From: Gordonia crocea
GTDB taxonomy: Bacteria > Actinomycetota > Actinomycetes > Mycobacteriales > Mycobacteriaceae
Direction: 5' to 3'
Assembly (NCBI RefSeq): GCF_009932435.1
Contig: NZ_BJOU01000001.1
Span: 1,364,001-1,428,000, forward strand
Length of the DNA: 64,000 nt
This document shows, one piece after another, positions 27,524-36,688 of this stretch (the stretch's first letter is position 1; every line of letters begins with the position of its first letter). Below the pieces are notes generated by a model, which saw only the letters and a program-made list of their open reading frames with translations, was not told the origin of the DNA and did no database searches. The translations under genes were made by a program, and so were the position numbers.

Positions 27524-28390
27524 GTGACAGCGACACGACTCGACGGCATCGCCACGCGCGATGAGATTTTCACCGACCTCGCAGCGCGGGTCGAGCGGCT
27601 CAAGGCCGCCGGCATCGAACCCGGCCTGGGCACGATCCTCGTCGGCGACGACCCGGGGTCGCAGTCTTATGTCCGCGGCAAGCACGCCGACTGCGCGAAG
27701 ATCGGGGTCACCTCGATCCGTCGGGACCTCCCGGCCGACATCACGACCGAGCAGCTGAACGCGGCGATCGACGATCTCAACGCCGACCCGGCGTGTACCG
27801 GCTACATCGTCCAACTGCCGCTGCCGCGCCACCTCGACGAGAACGCGGCGCTCGAGCGGATCGACCCGGCGAAGGACGCCGACGGCCTGCACCCGATCAA
27901 CCTGGGCCGCCTGGTCCTGGGCGAGGAGTCGACGCTGCCGTGTACCCCGCGCGGCGTGGTCCACCTGCTGCGGCGCTACGACATCCCGATCGACGGCGCG
28001 AAGGTCGTCGTCGTCGGCCGCGGGGTCACCATCGGCCGTCCGATCGGACTGCTGCTGACCCGGCGCAGCGAGAACGCCACGGTGACGTTGTGCCACACCG
28101 GCACCCGCGACCTGGCCGCCGAGACGCGGCGGGCCGACATCATCGTCGCCGCGGCCGGCGTCGGACACCTGATCAAGCCCGACATGGTCGCACCGGGGGC
28201 GGCGGTCGTCGACGTCGGGGTGAGCCGCGGCGACGACGGGAAACTCGTCGGCGACGTCCACCCCGACGTGTGGGAGGTGGCCGGTGCGGTGTCGCCGAAC
28301 CCGGGCGGTGTGGGTCCGCTGACCCGCGCCTTCCTCCTGGTCAACATCGTCGAGCGCGCCGAGGCCCAGTTGGCGGCCCGGGAGGCCTGA
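27524..28390 (+). CDS. folD: Methylenetetrahydrofolate dehydrogenase/cyclohydrolase FolD
   Basis: FolD interconverts 5,10-methylene- and 10-formyl-tetrahydrofolate, feeding purine synthesis. The 288-residue protein has the active-site [15 protein letters not shown] (Tyr...Lys), [36 protein letters not shown] and the NADP-binding [17 protein letters not shown]. The GTG at 27524 is about six bases after an AAGAAT, a weaker form of the -10 seen elsewhere. The next gene starts two bases after its stop, so the pair forms an operon as in M. tuberculosis Rv3356c-Rv3355c. Confidence 0.97.
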   Translation: MTATRLDGIATRDEIFTDLAARVERLKAAGIEPGLGTILVGDDPGSQSYVRGKHADCAKIGVTSIRRDLPADITTEQLNAAIDDLNADPACTGYIVQLPLPRHLDENAALERIDPAKDADGLHPINLGRLVLGEESTLPCTPRGVVHLLRRYDIPIDGAKVVVVGRGVTIGRPIGLLLTRRSENATVTLCHTGTRDLAAETRRADIIVAAAGVGHLIKPDMVAPGAAVVDVGVSRGDDGKLVGDVHPDVWEVAGAVSPNPGGVGPLTRAFLLVNIVERAEAQLAAREA

Positions 28391-28391
28391 G

Positions 28392-28829
28392 GTGACCGGA
28401 CCCGACGGCGAGGCCGAACACGACGTCACCCAGCACAACGTGACGCAGCGCAATGTGACGCGACGCGTCGACCCGGCCACCTCGGTCCTGGTGCCCGAGG
28501 TGGCGGACCTCCCGACGAATCTCGAGCGTGCGCAGACCCTGCGGCGCGCGCGGGTGCGCCGCTGGTACGTCATGCAGATCCCGTTCTTCCTGGTGCTGGG
28601 CGGCATGACGGTCGCGGGCATCCTGGTGTTCGTCGACCGCTGGCGCCGCGGCGCGTTCTTGTTCGGCGGGTCGTTGGCCTTCGGGGCGGTGCTGCGGGCG
28701 CTGCTGCCGGCGAGTCGGGCGGGGCTGCTCCAGGTGCGCGGCCGCGCCTTCGACGTGGCGGCGCTGACGACCCTGGCCACCGTCGTGCTGTGGATGGCGA
28801 TCACCATCGACCCGTTGGGGACGCGCTGA
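28392..28829 (+). CDS. DUF3017 membrane protein (Rv3355c-like)
   Basis: The 145-residue protein has a hydrophilic N-terminus of about 60 residues and then three membrane helices (WYVMQIPFFLVLGGMTVAGILVFV, GAFLFGGSLAFGAVLRALL and VAALTTLATVVLWMAITI), the layout of DUF3017. The GTG at 28392 follows the folD stop by one base. The first 20 residues contain an unusual QHNVTQRNVTRR repeat, so the true start could lie inside. The function is unknown. Confidence 0.85.
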   Translation: MTGPDGEAEHDVTQHNVTQRNVTRRVDPATSVLVPEVADLPTNLERAQTLRRARVRRWYVMQIPFFLVLGGMTVAGILVFVDRWRRGAFLFGGSLAFGAVLRALLPASRAGLLQVRGRAFDVAALTTLATVVLWMAITIDPLGTR

Positions 28830-28854
28830 GCGCAGGATTACCCGCAGCGGGCGG

Positions 28855-30024
28855 TCAGCGGGCGAGTGCGACCGTCTGGCGCAGGAGATCGGCGATCGCG
28901 TCGAACTCGATGAGGAAGGCGTCGTGGCCGTAGACGGATTCGACGACGCGTAGCCCGCCGACGCAGTTGCCGAGGAATTGCGCCAACTCCTCCTGCAGTC
29001 GCAGCGGGTAGAGCCGGTCGGTGTCGATACCGCCGACGATGACCGGGGTCTGGCAGGCGGCCAATGCGGCGCGGACACCGCCGCGGTTGCGCCCCACGTC
29101 GTGGTTGCTCAGCACCTCGGTCAGCGCCACGTAGGAGGCGGGGTCGAAGCGGGCGACGATCTTGTCGGCCTGGTGGTCGAGGTAGCTCTGCACGGCGTAG
29201 CGACCGTGGTGCAGCGGATCTTCTTGTCCCTGAGGCGAATTCGCGAACCGGTTGTCGAGTTCGAGCTCGTGCCGGTAGGTCAGGTGGGCGATCCGACGGG
29301 CGACGCCCATGCCGGTCGTCGGCGTGATGCCGGTGCCGTGGTAGTCGCCGCCCTGCCAGGCGGGGTCGGCCTTGATTGCGGCGATCTGGGTGGCCTGTGT
29401 GCCGATCTGATCGGCGGTGGCGCGGGCGCCGACGGCGAGGACGAGTGCCGCGCGGGTGCGCTCGGGGTAGGTGACCGCCCACTCCAGCGCGCGGGCCCCG
29501 CCCATCGATCCGCCGACGGCGGCGGCGATCGAGGTCACGCCGATCTCGTCGAGGAGTGCGGCTTCGGCGCGGACCTGGTCCAGCACGGTGATCTGCGGGA
29601 AGCGCGAGCCCCACGGCTTGCCGTCGGCGGCCGGCGACGACGGGCCGGTGGACCCGTTGCAACCGCCGAGGACGTTGGCCGCGATCACGCACCACTCGTC
29701 GGTGTCCAGGGCGGCGCCGGGGCCGATCAGGCCGTCCCACCATCCGGCAGCCGGGTGGTGGTCGTCGGCCGGGCCGGTGATGTAGGTGTCGGCCGTCAGT
29801 GCGTGGAGGACCAGGACGATGTTGTCCCGGGCCGCGTTGGGCTGTCCCCAGCGCGAGAACGCCATCGTGACGTCGGGGATGGTCTCCCCGTTGTCGAGGG
29901 CGATGTCTCCGACGGGAACCTGGTGCAGCGAGCCGTCGGGGGTCTGCGCCCAGACCGGCGCAGCCGCCGACGCCGTCGCGGAAACGGGTTCCGCGACGGG
30001 TCGGCGGCTGTGCAGGATGGTCAC
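28855..30024 (-). CDS. metX: Homoserine O-acetyltransferase
   Basis: MetX transfers acetyl from acetyl-CoA to homoserine, opening the methionine branch. The 389-residue alpha/beta-hydrolase protein has [17 protein letters not shown], the nucleophile Ser173 in [12 protein letters not shown], and the catalytic His in [14 protein letters not shown]. It lies 24 bp after metY on the same strand and is likely translated from the same riboswitch-controlled message. It converges on the DUF3017 gene. Confidence 0.96.
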   Translation of the reverse strand: MTILHSRRPVAEPVSATASAAAPVWAQTPDGSLHQVPVGDIALDNGETIPDVTMAFSRWGQPNAARDNIVLVLHALTADTYITGPADDHHPAAGWWDGLIGPGAALDTDEWCVIAANVLGGCNGSTGPSSPAADGKPWGSRFPQITVLDQVRAEAALLDEIGVTSIAAAVGGSMGGARALEWAVTYPERTRAALVLAVGARATADQIGTQATQIAAIKADPAWQGGDYHGTGITPTTGMGVARRIAHLTYRHELELDNRFANSPQGQEDPLHHGRYAVQSYLDHQADKIVARFDPASYVALTEVLSNHDVGRNRGGVRAALAACQTPVIVGGIDTDRLYPLRLQEELAQFLGNCVGGLRVVESVYGHDAFLIEFDAIADLLRQTVALAR

Positions 30025-30048
30025 TTCGGCCTCGCTGATCGTGTTCTC

Positions 30049-31368
30049 CTAGCTCTTCGCCGCCGCGAAGCCCTGCTCCAGGTCGGCGAGGATGTCGTCG
30101 ATCCCCTCGATGCCCACCGACAGCCGGACCAGGCCCGGGGTGACGCCGGCGCTGAGCTGTTCCTCGCCGGAGAGTTGGCTGTGCGTGGTCGACGCCGGGT
30201 GGATGACCAGCGAGCGGACGTCGCCGATGTTGGCGACATGGCTGTGCAGGGTCAGGGCGTCGACAAACTTCTTACCCGCTTCGACGCCGCCGGCCAACTC
30301 GAAGCTGATGACCGAGCCGGTGCCCTTGGGGAGCAGCTTCTTGGCCAACTCGGCGTACGGCGAGGAATCGAGTCCCGAGTAGTACACCGTCTCCACCTGC
30401 GGGTGCTTGGTGAGGAAGTCGGCGACCTTCTTCGTGTTCTCGACGTGCCGCTCGACGCGCAGGCTCAGCGTCTCGATGCCCTGGGCGGTGAGGAAGGCGT
30501 TGAACGGCGAGGCCGCGGCACCGGTGTCGCGCAGCAGCTGGACGCGGGCCTTCAGCGCGTACGCGGGGGCGCCGAGGTCGGCGAACACGACGCCGTTGTA
30601 GCTCGGGTCCGGCTGGGTGAAGCCGGGGAACAGGTCCTGGCCGTCGCGCTGGACGCGCCAGTCGAAGTTGCCGCCGTCGATCAAGACGCCGCCGATGGTG
30701 GTGCCGTGTCCGCCGATCCACTTGGTGGTGGAGTGCACGACGATGTCGGCGCCGTGCTTGAGCGGGTTGAGCAGGTACGGTGTCGCGACGGTGTTGTCGA
30801 CGATGAGCGGCACACCGTTGCGGTGTGCGACCTCGGCAACGGCCTCGATGTCGAGGATCTCGGTCTTCGGGTTGGAGATGGTCTCGCCGAAGAAGGCGCG
30901 CGTGTTCGGGCGGACCGCGGCCTGCCAGGACTCAGGGTCGTCGGGGTTCTCGACGAACGACACCTCGATGCCGAACTTCGGCAGGGTGTAGTGGAAGAGG
31001 TTGTAGGTACCGCCGTAGAGGCGCGGGCTGGAAACGACGTGGCCGCCCTGCTCGACGATGTTCTGGATCGCGTAGGTCTCGGCGGCCTGACCGGAGGCCA
31101 GCAGCAGTGCCGCGACGCCGCCCTCGAGGGCCGCGAGGCGCTGCTCGACGACGTCCTGCGTCGGGTTCATGATCCGGGTGTAGATGTTGCCCGGCTCGGC
31201 GAGGCCGAAGAGGTTGGCCGCGTGCGTGGTGTTGTCGAAGACGAACGACGTGGTCTGGTAGATCGGCAACGCCCGAGCGTTTGTGGCCGAATCAACACCC
31301 TGACCTGCGTGGACCTGCTTGGTTTCGAAGCTCCAGGCTGCGGTGGGATCGTCGGGGGTTTGCGACAT
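30049..31368 (-). CDS. metY: O-acetylhomoserine sulfhydrylase
   Basis: MetY uses PLP to make homocysteine from O-acetylhomoserine and sulfide. The 439-residue protein is a Cys/Met-metabolism PLP enzyme with ETKQVHAGQG, NIYTRIMNPTQDVVEQRLAALEGG, the PLP Lys216 in HSTTKWIGGHGTTIGG, and LVIHPASTTHSQL. It is longer than cystathionine enzymes, as expected for MetY. GGAAGGTGA stands ten bases before the ATG. A SAM-IV riboswitch lies about 70 bp upstream, so high SAM should shut off metY and metX together. Confidence 0.97.
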   Translation of the reverse strand: MSQTPDDPTAAWSFETKQVHAGQGVDSATNARALPIYQTTSFVFDNTTHAANLFGLAEPGNIYTRIMNPTQDVVEQRLAALEGGVAALLLASGQAAETYAIQNIVEQGGHVVSSPRLYGGTYNLFHYTLPKFGIEVSFVENPDDPESWQAAVRPNTRAFFGETISNPKTEILDIEAVAEVAHRNGVPLIVDNTVATPYLLNPLKHGADIVVHSTTKWIGGHGTTIGGVLIDGGNFDWRVQRDGQDLFPGFTQPDPSYNGVVFADLGAPAYALKARVQLLRDTGAAASPFNAFLTAQGIETLSLRVERHVENTKKVADFLTKHPQVETVYYSGLDSSPYAELAKKLLPKGTGSVISFELAGGVEAGKKFVDALTLHSHVANIGDVRSLVIHPASTTHSQLSGEEQLSAGVTPGLVRLSVGIEGIDDILADLEQGFAAAKS

Positions 31369-31412
31369 GGTTCTTCAATCACCTTCCGGACGGTTCGGGT
31401 TGCCCCGTTCTT

Positions 31413-31431
31413 GGGTCCGACCGTCGGACCC
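31413..31431 (-). terminator. Hairpin between riboswitch and metY (possible expression platform)
   Basis: A perfect 8-bp stem GGGTCCGA/TCGGACCC with a 3-nt loop lies 3' of the aptamer on the minus strand. No U-tract follows, so it may act by another route or just be structural. Confidence 0.45.
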
Positions 31432-31440
31432 GCGCTTGCC

Positions 31441-31544
31441 GTGCGGTGTCTCCACACGACCAGGTCATCACCCGGAGCACCCCACCGCGGTTGGAGGGTT
31501 GCCGATCAGCGAGCCGGGGCTTGGCGCTGATTCTCTGGACCTGT
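31441..31544 (-). ncRNA. SAM-IV riboswitch upstream of metY-metX
   Basis: The minus strand carries the conserved SAM-clan core: P1 strands AGGTC (31542-31538) and GACCT (31466-31462), AGCGCCAAGCCCCGGCTCGCT, the pseudoknot segment GGCAACCCTCCAACCGCGGTGGGGTGCTCCGGGTGATGACC (bases 31505-31462), and an extra 3' hairpin GTGTGG-AGACA-CCGCAC (31457-31441) typical of SAM-IV. M. tuberculosis has a SAM-IV element before the same gene. A TATATC -10-like box lies just upstream (about 31551-31557). Confidence 0.93.
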
Positions 31545-31704
31545 TCCCAAGGATATAACACAGCGAATCGGACGCTTGAGGGGTCTGGAATCAACGCGGG
31601 TTAATTCTGGGACCGGCCGAAGCCGCGTCAGAAGACTCTTCCATTCCTATCTGACTCTGGAGTAACCTACCGTGTAGTACAAGTCACACGGGGGGATGAT
31701 TGTG

Positions 31705-33564
31705 ATGGGGATTACTTCTACTGAAGCATCGCGCGGGGGAGTGCGGGAGCGTCGCGGACGGAGACTCACGGCGCTCACGATTGCCGCAATCGCCTCGGGT
31801 CTGGCGCTGTGCGCGTCGCTGCTGGTCCCGTCGGGCGGGGCCCATGCCGCCGAGTGCTCGGCGTCGGGGGCAGTGATCATGGTCCCGGGCACCAACGACC
31901 GCGAGAACAACTCGATGACCGCGTTGGTGACCGGCGACAAGTACAAGGACTACGACCAGGTGCGCGTCGGCTATTCCACCAATCTCTGGCCCCTCGGCGG
32001 CGTGGGGTACGACAAGGACGCCCAGCTGGGCAAAACGGCGACGATCGAAGCGGTCAAGGAATATCGCAGCAAGTGCGGCGAGGACGCCAAGGTCACGATC
32101 ATCGGGTATTCGCAGGGGGCCCGGATCGCCGGCGACGCGCTGTCGGACATCGGGAACGGCCGGGCCGACGGGGTGTCCGCGGAGAATGTCGAGGGCGTGC
32201 TGTACTCCGACCCGCGGCAGGAGGGCATCAGCGGATTCTTCGGCCGCGGCATCGAACTCAGTTTTCTCGGGGTGATCCCCGGCATCACGATGTCCGGCTC
32301 GCGCGAGGGTGGCTTCGGCGTGCTGAACGACCACGTGACATCGCTGTGCAGCCAGGGGGATGGGATTTGCTATCTGGCCGATCCGCTCAAGGACCCCCTC
32401 GGCGCACTCGACTCACTGGTCGGTTACGCGCTCAAGCACGGCGACTATCCCCTCAAGGGGTGGATGGCCGACGAGTCGTGGGCCGTCGACGGTGCCCAGC
32501 CCTCGGGGGCCGAAGGCCAGACCGTCTGCGAGCAGGCGGCCAACAACGGCGGCACGGTGTGCATCGTCCAGCGCGTGTCGTCGGTGACCCTGGCGATCCG
32601 AGAGATCGCGAAGCTCGTGGGGATGGAGGATCCGTCGGCGATCCCCGACGTTTATGGGAAGGTCGGCAACGTCCTCAACCTCAACAACGTCCTTCCCGGC
32701 GCGACCATCTCCGATCTCCAGCCGATCTTCGACATCATCAACGGCGCACTCCCGCAGCTGCCGTACGTCACCTATAACGTCGGCGGCTACCTCCCCGACA
32801 TCCTCACCGCCGGCGAACTGATCGGCGGGGTCGTCACCATTGCCACCGGCGGCAATTCGACGCAATTGCGCAATGCGGTGAATGCGATCGGGCGCAGCGC
32901 CATCAGCCTGATGCTGATCCCCGTCAATGCGACGGTGTACTGGGGCAACAAGCTCGGCCTGGATCTGCCGACGCAGACCCTCGGCCTCGGATTCGTGCCG
33001 GGGGAGGATCTGAGCAACTATCCGACCCTGTGGCCGGACGGATGGGATGGGTTCACGCCGTACCAACCGCCGGGGAATGGTCAGTCCGCCACGCTGCTTG
33101 CGGGCGTCCAGGCGGCGCAGCAGGGGATTGGGCAACAGGTGGTTGGGCAACAGGGGGTTGGGCAACAGGGCTTCGCGCAGCGAAGTGTTGTCGTGCCGCA
33201 GACCGCGGGAAGCACGAATACGCCTGCGCAGCAGAACTCACCTGCGCAGCAAAACACGCCCGCGCAGCGGTTCGGGCAATGGGATTACCGCCACCAGCAG
33301 CCGCAGTCTCCGCCCTCGTCGGCGCAGATCCCACCGTGGCAGACCCCAACAGGGCAGACCCCAGCAGGGCAGACCCCACCGCGGCAGGACAAAGGCGGTG
33401 GCGGGGAAGCCCCGTGGTCGGGTGCGCCGGACTCCGACGGCGGTGCCGGGGCGGGCGGTCGCGGCGGTTTCGGCTCGCGCTTTGGGTCACCGTCGGCGCG
33501 TCAGGGTGGTGCCGGATTCGGTACGGCTCCCGCGCCGCGGGCCTCGTCGAGCCCGGCGGGTTAA
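31705..33564 (+). CDS. Secreted PE-PPE-fold serine hydrolase with Gln/Pro-rich tail (copy 1)
   Basis: The 619-residue protein has a Sec signal peptide (about 1-48, cleaving near GGAHAA) and then an alpha/beta hydrolase domain like the PE-PPE (PF08237) and cutinase-like esterases. Marks are VIMVPGTNDREN, the nucleophile Ser136 in IIGYSQGARIAGDALSDIGNGR, LYSDPRQEGISGF, CSQGDGICYLADPLKD and YALKHGDYPLKGW with the probable catalytic His. From about residue 470 the tail is low complexity, with VGQQG, TPAQQN and QTPxGQ repeats. No PE or PPE module is present. Mycobacterial relatives hydrolyse acyl esters and may act on envelope lipids; that is inference. The start at 31705 has GGGGGG at nine bases; an ATG at 31696 is too close to it. 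Confidence 0.85.
   Translation: MGITSTEASRGGVRERRGRRLTALTIAAIASGLALCASLLVPSGGAHAAECSASGAVIMVPGTNDRENNSMTALVTGDKYKDYDQVRVGYSTNLWPLGGVGYDKDAQLGKTATIEAVKEYRSKCGEDAKVTIIGYSQGARIAGDALSDIGNGRADGVSAENVEGVLYSDPRQEGISGFFGRGIELSFLGVIPGITMSGSREGGFGVLNDHVTSLCSQGDGICYLADPLKDPLGALDSLVGYALKHGDYPLKGWMADESWAVDGAQPSGAEGQTVCEQAANNGGTVCIVQRVSSVTLAIREIAKLVGMEDPSAIPDVYGKVGNVLNLNNVLPGATISDLQPIFDIINGALPQLPYVTYNVGGYLPDILTAGELIGGVVTIATGGNSTQLRNAVNAIGRSAISLMLIPVNATVYWGNKLGLDLPTQTLGLGFVPGEDLSNYPTLWPDGWDGFTPYQPPGNGQSATLLAGVQAAQQGIGQQVVGQQGVGQQGFAQRSVVVPQTAGSTNTPAQQNSPAQQNTPAQRFGQWDYRHQQPQSPPSSAQIPPWQTPTGQTPAGQTPPRQDKGGGGEAPWSGAPDSDGGAGAGGRGGFGSRFGSPSARQGGAGFGTAPAPRASSSPAG
33119..33175 (+). repeat. Short in-frame repeats in the tail of hydrolase copy 1
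   Basis: About 15-bp units based on GTTGGGCAACAGG repeat three to four times and encode (V/I)GQQ(V/G) motifs. A second set, CAGACCCCA(A/G)CAGGG, encodes QTPxG at about 33342-33385. Confidence 0.8.
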
Positions 33565-33722
33565 GCGTGGCCTGGGCAACGGCTGGGTAAAAGATGTAAC
33601 ACGGCTCACATTGCCTTAAGGTGACAACAGTTCTTTTCAGATTGCGATGTCACAGCCGGTCGTCGCGATCGCGCAGACGTGGTTGGGGGCCTCGATGGGG
33701 GCCATGTTCGGAAGGCATCGAC

Positions 33723-35738
33723 ATGACTCAGTTGTTGGGCGCACCGCAGGAGACGGACCCGACGAAACCGGCTGCGAGGCCGGGTCGGATTCGTCGCATG
33801 CTGACGCTGCTCGCGATTGCCGGGGGCGTGGCCTTGGCTGCGGCGCTGCTCGTCCCGCCGGGTGCGGCGCGAGCGACATGCTCTCCCAACGGCGCCGTGG
33901 TCGTCGTACCGGGCACGAACGATGTGGACGCCGCGGCGATGGGGCAGGTGATCGCGCGGGCGGAGCACGACGGCAAAGACGTCATCATCGTCAACTACCC
34001 GACGACGCTATGGCCTGCGGGTTCCGTCGGCTACAACCGCGATGTCGAGATCGGCAAGCAGGCGACAGTGGACGCTGTGAAGGACTACCGCGGCGGTGGG
34101 GGCGATTGCAGCGAGGCCCCAGTGGAGATCGTCGGTTACTCCCAGGGGGCCCGGGTGGCCGGTGACGTGCTGTCCGATATCGGCAACGGTCGTGTCGAAG
34201 GCGTCAGCAGCGACGGAGTCACCGGCACCCTGTACTCCGATCCTCGGCAGGAGCGGTTGGCAGGATTCGACGGGCGTGGGATCGAACTGAGCTTTCTCGG
34301 AGTCGTGCCCGGGCTGACCATGAACGGTTCCCGGGACGGCGGATTTGGCGATGTCGAGGTCAGATCAATCTGCAGCCAAGGCGACGGCATCTGTTATCTC
34401 GCCGATCCGGTCAAGGATCCGCTGGGGGCGATCGATTCGTTGCTCGGATACTTCCTCAAACACGGCGACTACCCAATTCTCGGCTGGATGACCGATGACC
34501 CGGAATCCTGGGGTCAAGTGGGAACTGAGACTCAGGGGGCGGTCTGCGGCGAAGCGGCCAACAACGGTGGCACGGTATGTGTCGTCTCACGCGAATCCTC
34601 GGTATCCCTACTTGTTCGGCGGGCCGCGGTCGCCTTGGGGATGTCCGAGGCCGATGCGGCGAATATTCCAGACTACTACCGCAAGGTGCAAAGTGTTCTG
34701 AATGCCAACTCGGTTCTTCCCGATATCGGGATCTCGAGTGTGCAGCCCATCATCAACCTCGTATACAGCGCGCTGCCGCAATTGCCCTACATCACCTACA
34801 ACGCCGGCGGGTACCTGCCGGATGCGTTCACCTTTGTCGATCTGGTCGGGGGAATCGTGCCGGCGATCTCCGGCGATACGACGCAGTTTGTGAACGGTGC
34901 GACCAGCCTTGCGCGCAGCCTCGCCAGCATCTTGCTGGTGCCGATCAACGGAACGATCTACTGGGGCAACAGGGTGAGTCAGCTCGTGGGTGGAGCGGAC
35001 ATCTTCCAGGGTTCGTGGGTGACCACGGTGCAGAATTTGGGTCACATCCCGGGCGATTCGGCATCGTCGAACCCGTTCACGGTCTTCCCTGCGCCAATCA
35101 CGACCCAGAACGTCACGGGCAATGGCACGACAACCGGACAGGAGGCGGTATTCAAGTCCGCGATCGCCACTGTCGACGCGTCGAAGGTGAATCAGCTGGC
35201 GGAGTCCAACAGCGTGGCGACTGGGCAGAAGTCGACTACGTTCTCCGGGTTCGCTGCGAAGCGACGAGGCACTTCGTCGGCGGGAGCGCCGTTCACGTCG
35301 CCGAGTGGGGCCGCTACCAACGCCGGTGACGGCGTGCGGCCCCATCGGTGGCCCGCGCAGCAGTTCGGAACGCAGGGTAATACAGCCCAGCAGAATCAAC
35401 CGGCCCAGCAGAATCAACCGGCCCAGCAGAATCAACCTGCCGAGCAGGGGCAGACGACGCCGCAGAGCCCGCCGGCCCAGCAGTACCAGCCGCCGACTCC
35501 TCGATACCAGCAGCGATACCAGCAGCCGTCCTCGCCGCAATCCCGGCCGTGGGAGCCGCCCACCGGCGGCGAGGGTGCCTCGCCGCAGTCGGGTAACACC
35601 GACTCCAGTCCGCGGTACGGCAACGGCGGGGGCAACCGCGGCGGGTCCGGCGGACCGTCGTGGTCGCCGTCCGGCAACTCGGGCGGCTTCGGGTTCGGCG
35701 CCCAGAATCAGGGTTCGACGCCGAGCACCCAGAACTAG
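33723..35738 (+). CDS. Secreted PE-PPE-fold serine hydrolase with Gln/Pro-rich tail (copy 2)
   Basis: The 671-residue paralog of the preceding gene keeps the same order: a signal peptide (about 24-52), VVVVPGTNDVDA, Ser140 in IVGYSQGARVAGDVLSDIGNGR, LYSDPRQERLAGF, CSQGDGICYLADPVKD and FLKHGDYPILGW. The tails differ: this one has NQPAQQ repeats and then GGNRGGSGGPSW. GGAAGG precedes the ATG at 33723. The two genes lie head to tail with 158 bp between, a local duplication that has diverged. The stop overlaps that of the thioesterase on the other strand (CTAG at 35735-35738). Confidence 0.85.
   Translation: MTQLLGAPQETDPTKPAARPGRIRRMLTLLAIAGGVALAAALLVPPGAARATCSPNGAVVVVPGTNDVDAAAMGQVIARAEHDGKDVIIVNYPTTLWPAGSVGYNRDVEIGKQATVDAVKDYRGGGGDCSEAPVEIVGYSQGARVAGDVLSDIGNGRVEGVSSDGVTGTLYSDPRQERLAGFDGRGIELSFLGVVPGLTMNGSRDGGFGDVEVRSICSQGDGICYLADPVKDPLGAIDSLLGYFLKHGDYPILGWMTDDPESWGQVGTETQGAVCGEAANNGGTVCVVSRESSVSLLVRRAAVALGMSEADAANIPDYYRKVQSVLNANSVLPDIGISSVQPIINLVYSALPQLPYITYNAGGYLPDAFTFVDLVGGIVPAISGDTTQFVNGATSLARSLASILLVPINGTIYWGNRVSQLVGGADIFQGSWVTTVQNLGHIPGDSASSNPFTVFPAPITTQNVTGNGTTTGQEAVFKSAIATVDASKVNQLAESNSVATGQKSTTFSGFAAKRRGTSSAGAPFTSPSGAATNAGDGVRPHRWPAQQFGTQGNTAQQNQPAQQNQPAQQNQPAEQGQTTPQSPPAQQYQPPTPRYQQRYQQPSSPQSRPWEPPTGGEGASPQSGNTDSSPRYGNGGGNRGGSGGPSWSPSGNSGGFGFGAQNQGSTPSTQN
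35388..35441 (+). repeat. Three 18-bp tandem repeats in hydrolase copy 2
   Basis: The unit CAGCAGAATCAACCGGCC occurs at 35388, 35406 and 35424 (one base differs in the last) and encodes QQNQPA. Confidence 0.95.
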
Positions 35739-36688
35739 TGCACGTGCAGCGGCGCGCGGGGGACCTCGCGTCGTAGCCGGATGAGTTCGCGGGCGTGGGC
35801 GTCGAGGGCGATGTCCTCGTCGTCGACGGGGTGCCACGGCCGGACGTCGGTGGCATCGCCGGCGGCGTCAATGGCCGCGACGATGGCGATCGCGTGGCCG
35901 GTCTCGCGGAAGACACCGGTGCGCGGGTCGGCGGCGCTCATCTCCACGCCGATGTGCATGGTTTGGCGACCGGTGTGCAACAGGCGAGACCGGGTGCGGA
36001 CCATGTCGCCGATGTGGACCGGGGCGTAGAACCGCACGCCGCCGACATAGGCGGATACGCAGTCGCCCGCGGCCCACTGAGCGGCGCACAGGTAGGCCGC
36101 CTCGTCCATCCACTCCATGATGCGGCCGCCGTGGGCGTTGCCGCCCCAGTTGACGTCGGTGGGGGCGGCGAGGAACTTCATGGTCGCGCGCGGGGCGGTA
36201 CCGGCGGCACTGTAGGTGGCCGAGGCGAGTTCCCGTTCGATCCGCTTGCGCAGGCCGATCCGGGCGATGGCGGCCTCGGCGTCGGCGATCTGGCCCATCG
36301 TCGTCGGGCGCCACTGCGGCACCGGGCGGGGGCGGCGCTGCTCGTCGAGGGCGACGAAGACGACCAGGCAGTCGCTGACTTCGCGGAACTCGCCGGTGCA
36401 CGGGTCGGCCGAGGAGACGGTGCACATCAAATGCATGCTCGACGATCCGGTGTAGACGACGCGTGCGGCCACCTCCACCAGGTCGCCGGCCGAGACGTGC
36501 CGGGAGAACCGGACGTTGCCGACGTAGGCGGTGACGCAGTAGCCGCCCGACCACGCCGCAGCACAGGCGTAGGCGGCCTTGTCGATCCAGTTGAGCAGGC
36601 GCCCGCCGCGCACGGCTCCGCCCAGCGACGCGGTGTCGGTCGGGGCCGCGAGAAAGCGCAGCGTTATTTGTCCGTGGCCGTCAGTCAT
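35735..36688 (-). CDS. Double-hotdog acyl-CoA thioesterase
   Basis: The 317-residue protein has two hotdog domains of the YciA/BFIT type. In the first, TDTASLGGAVRGGRLLNWIDKAAYACAAAW and TAYVGNVRFSRHVSAGDLVEV. In the second, TDVNWGGNAHGGRIMEWMDEAAYLCAAQW and SAYVGGVRFYAPVHIGDMV. These enzymes release fatty acids from acyl-CoA in the cytosol. The second repeat keeps NAHGG, while the first has AVRGG, so the active-site residues may be shared between the two halves. AGGAGGATCGAC precedes the ATG at 36688; the frame runs further upstream but without family likeness. Confidence 0.9.
   Translation of the reverse strand: MTDGHGQITLRFLAAPTDTASLGGAVRGGRLLNWIDKAAYACAAAWSGGYCVTAYVGNVRFSRHVSAGDLVEVAARVVYTGSSSMHLMCTVSSADPCTGEFREVSDCLVVFVALDEQRRPRPVPQWRPTTMGQIADAEAAIARIGLRKRIERELASATYSAAGTAPRATMKFLAAPTDVNWGGNAHGGRIMEWMDEAAYLCAAQWAAGDCVSAYVGGVRFYAPVHIGDMVRTRSRLLHTGRQTMHIGVEMSAADPRTGVFRETGHAIAIVAAIDAAGDATDVRPWHPVDDEDIALDAHARELIRLRREVPRAPLHVH

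Larger units (their letters stand above)
31369..31704. other. 336-bp divergent control region between metY and the first serine hydrolase
   Basis: It holds the metY ribosome site, the hairpin, the SAM-IV riboswitch and its probable promoter on the minus strand. On the plus strand, about 31590-31704 is relatively AT-rich and ends in a GGGGGG ribosome site for the hydrolase at 31705. No further gene is seen. Confidence 0.7.
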
